NCBI GenBank assembly: GCA_036873135.1
Contig: JAPTYO010000004.1
Location: 39,279,105-39,343,104 of the forward strand
DNA: 64,000 bases
From: Clarkia xantiana subsp. parviflora
Lineage: Eukaryota > Streptophyta > Magnoliopsida > Myrtales > Onagraceae
Direction: 5' to 3'
Numbering within the stretch: position 1 is the stretch's first letter; each line of letters begins with the position of its first letter. The translations under genes were made by a program, and so were the position numbers. Below are positions 30,901-41,618 of the stretch, piece by piece. Under the pieces are notes generated by a model that did no database searches, was not told the origin of the DNA, and was given only the letters and a program-made list of their open reading frames with translations.

Positions 30901-33900
30901 CGGGATAGGCTCCCGGAGGGCTCAGAATATTACTTTACCTTGTGTCACTCCCCATGTATGGTGTTTCTTTGATACGCCTTTTAGATCTTTACTTGAGTTT
31001 TCTTTCCATGATATTGCCTGTTATCACGCTTTTTCTTCAATGTGGGAGATCACCTTTCGAGGGCGATGTTTGTGTGTTGCCAACTTAGGACGAGTTCGTA
31101 CAGGGATTTGAGGATGCTTTCCTCTTATGTGACCTCTTCTAGGGGAAGTGGTATTGCGTGCTCCTGTGATCTTCTGCCTCTAATCTCTTCTTTTACACTT
31201 AGGTGGACTACCAAGCACTTATTCGTTTGTTCCCCCCCAAGTTGCTTGGTGGTCATACCGCCTTTCATATTTGGCAGTTGAAGGCCCCTCGTTCATTTTC
31301 TTGGTTGGGTACCCCTTATGCTCGGGACTCCCTTATCTGCTTGTTTGAATGCGATGAGTGTCCCTTGTAGGATTTACTCTTTCTCATGCTTGCTTGTTTC
31401 AGTCATAGGCATTGTTTGGATAATGCCTTTGTCGGATGTATCTTTAGAGGTTGGGTGGAGAACTTTTGCTTTGGGTGGGTGGGGGTGATTTTCATTCTCT
31501 TGATAACTAGGATGTGGCAGTGTTTGTATCCTAGGGGTGCTTGTAAATTCTTTGCCCCCCTTCCTTGTGTTTTTTAGAAAAAACACTTTTGCGGTGATGA
31601 TAGAGCAGGAGTAACGTATCTTGGAAGGGTTTGTATTTAGGTTGAAAAGCTTTCTCATAGAATGGTGTCTTGAGTTGTTAATCTCGAAGGTGTGTTTCAG
31701 ACTAGTCAATCTGATCCATGCACCTTGCTCAGGCATGGGGGGGGGGGGGGGGGGGGGGGGGTTCTGACCGGGCTGTGATAATCTTCTTGAAGTGTTGTGG
31801 TACTTAGTGTGCTTTGCATTTTCCTTTACATTGGAGTATTCTTCAATGCCTTTAGGGAGTGTCACATTGGTCATGCTCCTCCCACCTTGAATCTTGATTA
31901 TAGACTTCCTTTGAATTAGGACTTGAACCTAAAAAAGGATGTTTTCCTTTAGGTTTGCAGGTGATGCTCCATGATTTTCCATGGGTTTGCCCCCGTATTG
32001 GCTATTCCTTGTTGGATAGCTTCATTAGAGGGTGCATTTGTATTGCGTACGTATACGTGTTTGAGGTGTGTTGAGCTGACAAGTCCCTCCTTTTTCATTT
32101 TTTCATAACCTTCATTCATCATGTGTTCGGCGTATGGCCTTAAAGGCGGGATATTTTTCTAGTGCCCCCTTTATCGAGGTTCTCCTCTTGATGGGATGCC
32201 AGAGTCAAATGTCTTATCATTCGCAGACAAGGTGTTTAATTAGGATGTGCGTCTGGTGTGAGGGTCGATCTTGTAACCTTACTCCCCAAGCTTTTGAGCT
32301 CTTCTTTGGTTGATCTTGTAGAACTATTATCATGCCCTAAGGCTCTTGATAGGAGATGTATCTCCTTTTTCATATTCTAGTTGTTGCACTATCTCTTTTG
32401 CTAATCTTGTATCTTTAGAGTTTCTCTCTTGGTGCATGACTTCACTGACAGGATTTTCTACCGATGTTTGTTCTGTTAGGACTTGTATCCTTGGTTGCCT
32501 TCCTTTCTTGTGAGATGGCGAAGGAGTGTTTATGAACACTCAAATGTGTCGTACTTGGTAGAGGTATGCGCCTAATCTTTAGGGCGCTGTCTTGAATCTT
32601 CGTGTACCTATCTTTGATGAACATGTTATTCATTGCATATATAATACGGAGTCCAAGGATCTCCGGGTTAGGATCATATTTTGAGAACAGACACATAGTC
32701 ATTTATTAGATAACCCCTCTATCTAGGGAGTTCATTTTTGCAAGGATACTTGTAAGGATACTTGTAAGGATATGTGCTCCATTCTTGTTCCAGGCTCATT
32801 TGCGGTGCTGTGTCCCTAATGGGTATGTTGATGTTCTGACCACCCATACTAGTAGGGGGTCCATTGGTTTTATATATGCCGGACTCCTTCTTAGTATCAT
32901 CAATAGCTGGATATGGGGGATGTCTGACGAACTTCCTTCATGCACTATGGTTCTCTTCATGTCAAAGTTGGTGATTCCCTCTCTTATGACTAATATATCA
33001 TTGTGAGGAAATACTATGTTTTCCATATCCCTTTTTGAAAGCTTGATGATGATGTCGCCCTTCTTCCTTTGCTAGGCTTTGTGTCCTTGAGAGTTTTTTT
33101 GATGGAAGTGTATTCCATTACCTGAGATGAGCTTACTAGGTGTAGTTGTATCTCCTGGCTATTTTGTGAAATCATAAAGATCCGATGGAGGTGTTTGCCT
33201 CTGATGGTGGGCGTTGCCCATGTGATATGGTTTCTTTCGTTTTTGAAGGGATGTGTTCGTGGGTACCCCCTCTTATGCTAATAGATAATCTATTTGTTTT
33301 CGGGGAGGACGCATTGTGACTGGTGCCCCCCTTGCATATCGATGCCAGATGGTGTCCTTCGACGGACTAGGCCCTAAGGTACTTAGTGGAAGGTTATAGT
33401 GAAGGTAGCCCTTTGTGATCCTCATGGTAATTCTTCTATAGGATGTTGAGAGTGCTCAACTTATTTTTGTAAGTGAGCCTTCCATCTTGTGATCTTTCCC
33501 AGAATCTTGACCTTATAGGTGCCCTTTGAGATTGAGAAATCAGTTCCTTGTGCATCTCTTGGTTGGCGGCGGCGTTTTATGGACTTTTCTAGTAGTCCAC
33601 CTGTGTATATATATACCACGGAGCCCGAAGGCGTCCGGTATGGTCTTTCTTGGAAAACATGTTGATATCAAGTATCAAAATCTACCCCTTTTAGGGAGTT
33701 GACTTGTTATGCAGTTAAATTAAATAAGAGGATATGGGAAGGATATGGGTGTGGGGGTGTTGATACCCCCTGCTTCCTTGGTAATGTAATTGTCTTCCTC
33801 CATTGGTCAGTGTGTATTCCTTCCACTTGAGGAATATAAGGTTGCATCCTTGCAAGGCGGACTAGGTGGAGGTGTATCCTTCATGTATGCTATGTGTGAT

Positions 33901-34245
33901 CTCACTCCACTACGTCTTTCCTTGAGACTTCCCATTGTAGTAGCTATGTACTAACATGGTGTGGTACTCCATGAGTCCCTTGTTCAAATCCTTGTCTTTT
34001 CGACTTCTCCTCTGTCCTAGGGGGATGTGTATCAAGGGTTGTCATACACAAGAGGTTGGGACCTGTCGTGCTGTATCATGAGTAGGTGGTTGCCTTGTTG
34101 TGTTGTCGGGGCGATGTCCCTCCCTTTGAGCTTTCCTTGGGATGTCTCTTAGCCATGTCCGTGGTGATACGGACTGTATGTGTACCTTGCTGAGGTGGGT
34201 GTTGGAACTCTTATATCCTTGGTGGTCTGACTTGCATGTCCTCCC
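30901..34245. other. LARD interior, non-coding
   Basis: There is no recognisable protein over 3.3 kb on either strand. It is T/G-rich on the plus strand. A homopolymer of 25 G lies at 31737-31761. The minus-strand frame through it (31374-31874) reads a proline run and is not supported. Confidence 0.45.
31737..31761. repeat. Homopolymer run of 25 G
   Basis: An uninterrupted G tract (C on the element's sense strand). It is prone to slippage and to quadruplex formation, and the exact length may be a sequencing estimate. Confidence 0.85.
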
Positions 34246-34920
34246 TTAGTGGGGTGTATGTCCCAGCTCTTTGCTGTGTTTGTTATTGCCTTGGAGGCAC
34301 AAATTGTTGCCTTCCCTCTGGGGGTGGCCCTTGCTCTTCTCCCCTTTGTTCTTCTCGCTGCCCTGTTGGAGGGTGCGAGTAGTGTTTTTCTTCTGGGACT
34401 TGTTCTTCCTTATGAACTTCTTCTTCTTCATGCTGGTGTTGTCTTTCCTACCTGTTCCTCAGAGTCTCTCTATAGGCTAGCAGCTCATCCAATGCGCTCA
34501 TCAACCTCGGAGTCACTGTCTGTGCTCCTTGCGAGTATGCGGGCCTTGTGTTGGTTGTGTGGGTGCGATTGTCGTTCTTTTGAGTCGGCGTTCCATATGG
34601 ATACCCTTGAGGTTGTGCCTCATAGTAGTACCCCTGAGGAGGTGCCGTGTATTGGGATGGCACTCCATGTTGCTCCCCTGTCTCTGTGGCCTCCTAGCCA
34701 ATGGAGTTGAAGCTGTGGAAGACTCAGCCCCAGCTGGGCGTGAAGGTCCTCCTCCCTTATTGTTAGGCTGGGGTGCCTATGGGGCTACCTGAGGCTCTGG
34801 GTGTGCAGGCTGTTTCTTTGGGTTAGGCTGCCTTGCTGGAGGTATAGGCTGTCTCTCTTGCCTATTGCCCCCAGGTGGGCGATTATCTCAAGACGCTAAG
34901 ATGTTCGTCATCGCTCTCAT
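34246..34920 (-). pseudogene. Broken gag start of the LARD
   Basis: An ATG at 34920 opens MRAMTNILAS and hits TGA at 34888-34890. Proline- and glutamine-rich fragments follow in two frames (SQYTAPPQGYYYEAQPQ) up to LDELLAYRETLRNR, then a lysine-rich tail to 34246. The LDELLAYRE segment matches the gag remnant of H. No capsid domain is left. The remnant probably persists because packaging or priming signals overlap the gag start, which is inference. Confidence 0.55.
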
Positions 34921-34944
34921 GATTGCCAGGCTTTCTATTCGAAA

Positions 34945-34961
34945 CCCACGGACGGCGCCAA
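34945..34961 (-). other. Primer binding site of the LARD
   Basis: Minus strand TTGGCGCCGTCCGTGGG one base after the LTR end AACA. It differs from that of element 1 at one position (CCGTCC against CCGTCT). Confidence 0.85.
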
Positions 34962-34962
34962 G

Positions 34963-35847
34963 TGTTAGGTTATAAGCCCTCGGTCAACGGGTCGTCAATC
35001 TAGAACTTATCTCCCACTAATGAAATGTCGGGTTCAGTGCTCCTGGGGCTAGTCGTTCTGATCCATGCCCTTCTGCTCCCTGGGGGTAGTCGTTCTGATA
35101 TATGTCATTCTCTTCTCTCCTTCTGACCTCCTTTCCTTCTCTCCTTCTGACCCCCTGGGGCTTGTACTTCTGCTCTATGCTCTTCTGCTTCCTTGGCTCT
35201 CTTCTCCTTGCCACCCTGCAAGAGGGGCAATATAAAGCACGGAGGGGGGGTGGTGCTTGATGAACCCTCTCCGATGCTTAAGTCAGAACGTCACTTTTAG
35301 AGAGATAAAGCTAGAGAGAAGCCAGAGCTAAATTGCCCAAGTAATCAAGATTATCAAATGAATGGTGGAAAGGTTGTATTTATAGGCAACGATGTCATTA
35401 AGGTGGCTTAATGACATCGTTAACCTTTAAACACAATTAATTAGTCTTTGATCACATAATTAAAACCTTAAAGCATGGAGAAGGTGGCGGAAATAATCTA
35501 AGTGCGGGAGTCGGGAAACAGTGCCGGGGCCCTTGGGGGCGGGGAGAAAATCCAACCCCCAAGGGTAGGGGTTGGGTGTGGTCACCCAACCCCTCCCTAG
35601 GGGAGATAGGGTTGGCTGACCCGATCTCCCCTAGGGGAGATCGGGTTGGCTGACCCGATCTCTCCTAGAGGAGGTCGGGTTTGGCCACCCGACCTCACCT
35701 AGGTGAGTTCTTCGCGGTCCGGACGAGTATTTTCGCCTCGTCCGGACCGTTGGCGTTTCGGCGGGGTGTTTGGGTCGAAGTTTCGATTTATAATCAAAAT
35801 AAAACGATTCGGAAGTCAACGGGTTCAAATTGGGCGTATATCCATCA
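34963..35847 (-). repeat. 5' LTR of the LARD (885 bp)
   Basis: The minus-strand TATA box CTATAAATA lies at 35377-35385. The U3 palindromes are at 35586-35696. It ends at CCATCA on the plus strand, followed by CTACT. Confidence 0.92.
35377..35385 (-). promoter_or_regulatory. TATA box of the LARD 5' LTR
   Basis: CTATAAATA on the minus strand, about 200 bases downstream (in element sense) of the palindromic repeats. Confidence 0.65.
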
Positions 35848-35852
35848 CTACT
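35848..35852. other. Target site duplication of the LARD (right)
   Basis: CTACT, identical to 26009-26013. Confidence 0.9.
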
Positions 35853-36463
35853 CGATCATAGTAGCATTAAAGCATACTTCTAACCACGGTAGTCATCAAT
35901 GAGTTATTTCCAAAGGATTACAAACGAAAATTCAGCATTCATTTATTAAAACACTTCATCATTAAATTTGTACTTTTAAAACGATGTGTCCCGTCTCTCG
36001 AGGTGACATGCGCCACGCGCCTTATACCAGGTATAGTCCATGGTTTCAAAATCCTTTTAGTTTCCAAGTTTAAAATCAAATTGGTTTATCATGCATATTA
36101 TTTTGGGATACTTATTATTTAATGGAGTACTTAACAAATAAGAATGTATTAGCAATGTGTTGAATAACGTTACTAATAAGATTAAAACGAACGATGATAA
36201 ATTAAATTCAATACTCAACTGAAGTATTCTCAAATACTTAGGAAAAATAATATGTTCCTTTACAGAACTTATTTAAGAGTATCTCAAACTGAAATAAAAG
36301 TCAAATTTTTTTAGCAATTTAAAGATAAAAATTTATCATTCTATCTTTATTCTACTGGGGCCTCCTTGATCAGGTCGTTGCTTCTGTTTCTGGATTCTGT
36401 AATTCAAAAGGAAAATGAATTACTCTCGAGTGTTTAGAAGAAGAAGAGAATGAATTATTTTCA
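35853..36463 (-). other. Copia C spacer downstream of gag
   Basis: Non-coding and AT-rich. It aligns with 40150-40740 of copia D (for example ACAAACGAAAATTCAGCA, CACTTCAT, ATTAAATT). In both copies it follows a stop right after the gag zinc knuckle, so the spacer is a real part of this copia subtype and not random decay. Confidence 0.55.
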
Positions 36464-37328
36464 TCATCTTTTCTCTTTACGTACCTTAGAAGGATTGGTA
36501 CAGGCAGCAGCCAGGTGTCCTTTCACACCATACCTAAAACACGTTCGAGTTTCCTCTTTGCGTGTTTGTTTTGCTTGCCTTTTCTTGCCACTAGTTTGTT
36601 TGCGTTTAAACTTCTTCTGGGGTTTGTTTGCCTCAAACTTCTCAGTTTTATTCTGAGGCTTTTGCCCTTTCTCTTGCGCTTCCCCTTTTGTTCGGCTGGC
36701 GCGGAGGATGCAATATGCATTTCAGACCTGGACTTTTCAGCCCTGAGTCTATCCTCCTCCAGCTCAAGATGAACTTGCACCTTCTCGAGGGTGTCGAGAT
36801 GTGTGGCATGGGTAAGGCTCATTTTCATGATGCTCCAAGAGTCAGGCAAAGAGCGGATCATGTAATTGATTTGTTGTTCCTCAGACAGATTTTCACCTGC
36901 TTCCTTGAGTTCAGCGATCAAGTTACACACATGCATAACATGATCCTTCATCGTATGCTTGGGATTCATCTTATAGGATTCAAGAGAGGTGTTTAACGAT
37001 CACTTTTGGGCTCTGAGAATGTTGCCTTAAGACTATCCAAGAGGTCTTTAGCAATTCCCAAATGATCAAACCTATAGAGAATCTCATCTTCCAGCATAGA
37101 TAACAAGGCGGAATGAACATCATGATCCTTGACATCCCATTCATCATAGAATGTCTTTTGCTCTTTCGTGAGGTCTCCCTCAGGCCTAGTTTGTTTTGTG
37201 GTTAAATGATCCAGACCTCTTATTTCAGAGATTATCATCTTAACTCGTTTATTCCATATCTTATAATTACTAATATTCAACATTATTCCCTTGTTTAACT
37301 GGGAAATGACATTGCTAGTTGTAGCCAT
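36464..37328 (-). pseudogene. Copia C gag
   Basis: The ATG at 37328 opens MATTSNVISQLNKG, then NYKIWNKRVKMII and a UBN2-type gag domain (MNPKHTMKDH, MIRSLPDSWSIMKM, LELEEDRLRAEK). A basic stretch then leads to a zinc knuckle CFRYGVKGHLAAAC, in which the second cysteine is tyrosine. A stop follows at 36464-36466. A stop/frameshift near 36995 and another near 36580 break it. It would form the nucleocapsid of the particle. There is no fused protease. Confidence 0.75.
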
Positions 37329-38289
37329 CGATACTAACACATTGATAATTGTGCTAAGTTAGGGAGACAATAACATTTTGACAGAATTGCAAACATCGGA
37401 TTATCTATTAAGATGGAATACGACGAATAGTGATCCTTCAGTCACCAAACCAAACCGACCGCCAGTAAACCGAGGGAAGGGGGTGTTGTATAAAGAGTTC
37501 ACACTATTGTCGTTTTCAATCCAATAGATCAGTCTTTTGAAAACGGTTATTATGTCGCAAATTACCGGAATGGGAATTTTCAAATAAGCATACCCGATCT
37601 TGGCTTTCCCAATGCACTTTTAATTTAAAAGAATTATCCGATAATTTACGCACGCATAACACTATATCACGCCATAAATATCAAACAAACCAAACAACAT
37701 GCTTACGTGTCACGCGTCTAATGTTCCTAGCATACATAATTCTACGTAAAGTAAATTATCACATGCTTTTAGTCATGAACATTCTAGCATATGTGTCAAA
37801 ACATGCAACTTCCGCACACATTATGCATAAATGGCGACTGGAATTTTCGGTTTTGAAAACGTTTTGAAAATATTAGGGGTCGTTTTGCAATTCATGCTTA
37901 CAATCAATCATGCCAAATTTCTAGACATGGATTCTAGGCACTTTCAATCAGCATAGCATGTATATCCAATTGCGCATACCGTATATTTAAATCCCAGAGC
38001 TCAATGCTCGAATTTATTTTTCAGCTAGCTTGACTAAGTTAAGACGACATTTCTAATATATGTTGCAGAAAGTAAACAATTGCAATCAGCCCACTAATTT
38101 AATCCAGTCCAAAAAACATGCATATCCGTGATCCATCCCCATAATTGTAACCAGGCATTATGATTTTAACCGAAAACGTATTAAAAACGAAAACCCTTAG
38201 AGCACTGTTTATGCTAATTTTAAAGTTCGAAAACGTTTTGGATTTAAAATTTGACATCCTATTTTATTGAACATTTTAAAAATTTCCGA

Positions 38290-38520
38290 AAAATTCAAAA
38301 TTTGGTTCGGTCCATTAAAAATCCGGTCCGAGTCGGTCCGTTTTTAAAAATCCGGTTTGGTCCGAAACGATTCAGTAAAATAAGACTATGGTTCGGTTCA
38401 TCACTCAAAACCGGTTTGGTTAGGTTCTATTTAATTGCTCCGGTTTGACCCGACCCAAAAATGTCCACCTGATTAAGAAATCCGGATTGGTTTAACCCGA
38501 TCCGATTTACAATTGGACCG
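38290..38520. repeat. CGGTTCGGTCCG-type degenerate repeats in the copia C leader
   Basis: Many short copies of TTCGGTCCG and TTTGGTCCG. Matching tracts are at 42595-42860 (D) and 49370-49690 (G), always at the same distance from the primer site. Confidence 0.7.
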
Positions 38521-38717
38521 GCCCATAAACCCTAAGGTTCGGCCGAAATATATCTTGTGGGCTAAGTAGGGTTTTCAAATCCACTAAAAAGTTAACTTAG
38601 CCACCAAGAAATATTAATTATATAAAATAATTTCCAATATTGCTAATATATATATATAGTTCGACACATATATATATATTGTCAAGATTCTATCTTTAAG
38701 ATGTAAATCAATCAACA

Positions 38718-38720
<3 letters not shown>

Positions 38721-38776
<56 letters not shown>
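38721..38776. repeat. (AT)n microsatellite
   Basis: About 27 AT repeats, with shorter TATATA runs on both sides. Confidence 0.9.
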
Positions 38777-38782
<6 letters not shown>

Positions 38783-39412
38783 GGCCATATATATATATAT
38801 AATTATTGTCAAATATATCTTTAGGGATTAAAATATATGTAGACAATATATTTTCTTAATCTTTTATAGCAACTAAGTCTATCAATATATATTAACCCTA
38901 TCTTCATCTATATATATTGACACTTAATATATATTTCAATATTATATTGTGAACCTATCCATATTTCCACCTTATATATATGTTGTTACCATTAATTAAA
39001 ATTAAAATATGGCAACCTATATCTATTATAATTTTGGCCGAAATTTTAATTACTTGGTGCCTAAGAAAACTAATTTTTTTACCTAATATGCCACTAGGGT
39101 TTTCGGCCAAAAATAAGAAATTGGTAAAAAGTTGTAAAATTTTAAGATCAAAACTATCTTGATCATGAATCCAAATATTGTTCTTGATAAAACTCATCGT
39201 GTTCTTGAAGATCATGAACATTAAACTTAGATTTAAACTAAAATTTCGGCACCAATCTTTAAAAACATGTATAATCCGTAAATTTTAAGTTTTTAAAGAT
39301 CAAAAACGTGAAATTATTTTTAAAAATTTCGGTGTTCATGATGAAAATTTTCGGATTTTGAATAAGCTTTCAAGAACATTAGTTTATAAAAAAATTAAGA
39401 ACTCCTAAACCT

Positions 39413-39425
39413 GGCTCTGATACCA
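39413..39425 (-). other. Primer binding site of copia C
   Basis: Minus strand TGGTATCAGAGCC, complementary to the 3' end of initiator methionine tRNA as in most plant copia elements, one base from the LTR. Confidence 0.88.
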
Positions 39426-39426
39426 C

Positions 39427-40006
39427 TATTGGATTACGGGGACGTAATACTACGGAATGCTAAACGTGTACATGCAAGTAATATAATTACGCAGCGGAAT
39501 AATGTACACATACCTCAATAGCTTTCCTTCCCAAGAACGGTGTAGATGGAGTTCTGATCCTCCGGCCGGAACCCGTACAAGTTCTTCGTGAGAAGAAGTC
39601 CTACGCGGTATAAGCTCCACAGCAAATCCTCTGATCGATTCTTCAACGAGGACAGAACATCGGACTGAGATGATGGTGTGCCGAAAATCACTAATAAGGG
39701 GGTGAGAGGGTTTCTCTCAAGTTCCTCAATGGAGGGACTTATGAATTACTTGATGTGTAAAACCCCTTAGGAGAGTCACCTATTTATAGGATTGGTGGAG
39801 TGGACAAAAGTCCACTCCAACCAATGTGGGACTAGGTCCGACCGAACCACACATTAAAGAGGGGAGGCCCAATTTCGGGCCTCAGATGTCAATCAGGAAT
39901 TAGGTCAAGCCCAATTAACCTAATGTGACATTTACCCAATTATCTTGGATAATATCCTTAATGTTAACGGGCTACCAATTATGGAGCCACGCCACCATTT
40001 GCTAAC
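39427..40006 (-). repeat. 5' LTR of copia C (580 bp)
   Basis: Starts TATTGGATTACGG (TG mutated to TA) and ends GCTAAC; the final A is lost. Minus-strand TATA box CCTATAAATAGG lies near 39780-39791. The right end abuts the interior of copia D. Confidence 0.85.
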
Positions 40007-40745
40007 CCCGACTTCATCCTTCTTCGTTTGCTGACTTATTTCAGGGATTTTATCCCATCTCCGAACTGAGTATTTCAGGTTTTCACCTTATGCGTCTGTC
40101 GATACTTTTACAAGGTCGTAGCAGCTTTCGAAGCCTACCTCCTACCGATGTAAATGTTATCAATAAGTTATTTCTGAAGGAACGCAAACGAAAATTCAGC
40201 ACATCATCATTTAAACACTTCATTATTAAATTCATACTTTGAAATGATGTGTTCCTCTTTCGAGGTCCACTTGCGCGAGGGGCAACTTACCCCAGTTTAA
40301 CCTTTGGTTAAATCGTTTCATTTATGAATTTAATCCAATCGGTTTCGCACATGACTATCATTAAAGCTTATTTCATTCAGTGGAGTAATAATAATAAAGA
40401 AAGATATAAGAAATATACTTATAAGCAATGCATTAAACAGCTAATTAAAATGATCGAAAAGCTTGAGAAACAGTAATTAATACTTTCATTGAGCATGGTT
40501 ACATGCTCAAAATAAAATGTTTCCTTTATTTCAAGGAACATTATTAAGTATCCTTCAAACTGAAGAGTTTAGAAGATGTTTATTAAGCAAAGAAAATAAA
40601 GATAAAGTCTTTAATTCAATCTTTATATCTTCGGGGCAAGTTCATCAGGTTTGTGCTTGTTCTCTTTCTCGGTTCTGTAATCCAAAAGAATGAATTGACT
40701 TACTCTCGATTAAGAGGATTCCTAGAAGAACTTATGAGTTTATCA

Positions 40746-41618
40746 TTATTCTTCAGCACGTACTTTGGGAGGATTAGTACAGGCAATAGCAAGGTTTCCT
40801 TTCACGCCACACCTAAAACACGTTCGAGTTTCCTCTTTACGTGTCTGTTTTTCTTTTCCTTTCTTACCACCGAATTTCTTTCGCTTGAACTTCTTATGAG
40901 GTTTCGGAGCTAGAGGCTTGTCAGCCTTGACCTGGAGATTCTTTCCCTTTCTCTTGCAGTTACCCTTTTGCTCAGCTGGAAATGAGGATGCGATATGCAT
41001 TTCCGCCTTAGGCTTTTCAGCCTTGAGACGATCCTCTTCCAGCTCGAGATGAACTCGCACTTTCTAGAGGTTATCGAATTGAGTGGCATGGGTAAGGTGC
41101 ATTTTCATGCTACTCCAAGAGTCAGGTAAGGATCGGATCACGCATTGGACTTTATGTTGCTCCGTCAGAATTTCTCCTGCTTCCTTGAGTTTAGCAAGCA
41201 TGTTAGACATGTGTCTGATATGCTCTTTCATTGTATGCTTTGGATTCATTTTGTATGAGTCTAAAGCGATGTTTAACGATAGCTTCTGGGCAGTGGTGTA
41301 AAAACCAAACCCTGCCTTAAGACCATCCCATAGGTCCTTGGCAGACTCTTAGTGATCATACCCATAGAGTATGTCATCCTCAAGCAGTGACAGCAAGGCG
41401 GAACAGATCTCTTGGTCATTTGCATCCCATTCATCATGGATTTTCTCCAGTTCAGCCGTGAGGTCTCCCTCTGGCCTAACTTTCTTCGTAGTCAAATGCT
41501 ACAAACCTCTCATTTTAGTAATTAGCATTTTCGCTCGCTTATTCCAGATCTTATAATTGTTGCTGTTCAATCTCACTCCCTTGTTCAATTGGGAGATTAC
41601 ATTGCTGATCGCAGCCAT
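40746..41618 (-). pseudogene. Copia D gag
   Basis: The ATG at 41618 opens MAAISNVISQLNKGV. Then come NYKIWNKRAKML, a UBN2-type domain (MNPKHTMKEH, VIRSLPDSWSSMKM), a basic region and a zinc knuckle CFRCGVKGNLAIAC in which the zinc-binding histidine is asparagine. Stops interrupt it near 41500, 41350 and 41066. The frame ends at a TAA (40746-40748) ten codons after the knuckle, as in copia C. Confidence 0.75.

Larger units (their letters stand above)
26014..35847 (-). mobile_element. LARD: large non-autonomous Tat-like LTR element
   Basis: A 9.8-kb minus-strand element with 919-bp and 885-bp LTRs, a GGCGCC-type primer site, a PPT and a five-base duplication, but about 8 kb of interior without protease, RT, RNase H or integrase. 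By eye the LTRs differ at about 16 positions plus one 34-base unit, so it moved recently and must have used proteins from another element. The interior has a short broken gag start, a spliced antisense gene fragment and long tandem arrays. Confidence 0.88.
37329..39412 (-). other. Leader of copia C (5' untranslated)
   Basis: About 2.1 kb between the primer site and gag, homologous in layout to 41619-43664 (D) and 48411-50521 (G). It contains a degenerate CGGTTCGGTCCG repeat tract (38290-38520), an (AT)n run (38721-38776) and many TATATA words. No ORF is supported. Confidence 0.6.
22681..40006 (-). mobile_element. Copia C, internally deleted and split by the LARD
   Basis: A partial 3' LTR (22681-23053), 3' UTR, RNase H, a relic of the integrase-RT linker, gag, a 2-kb leader, primer site and the 5' LTR (39427-40006). 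The LARD at 26014-35847 sits in it with a CTACT duplication. The two LTR parts align closely over about 375 bases, confirming one element. Most of RT, integrase and protease are missing. Confidence 0.75.

Noticed and set aside
31374..31874. 166-codon minus-strand ORF with a proline run
   Set aside because: The proline run is the C25 homopolymer. The flanking residues have no motif and the element has no other coding sequence nearby.
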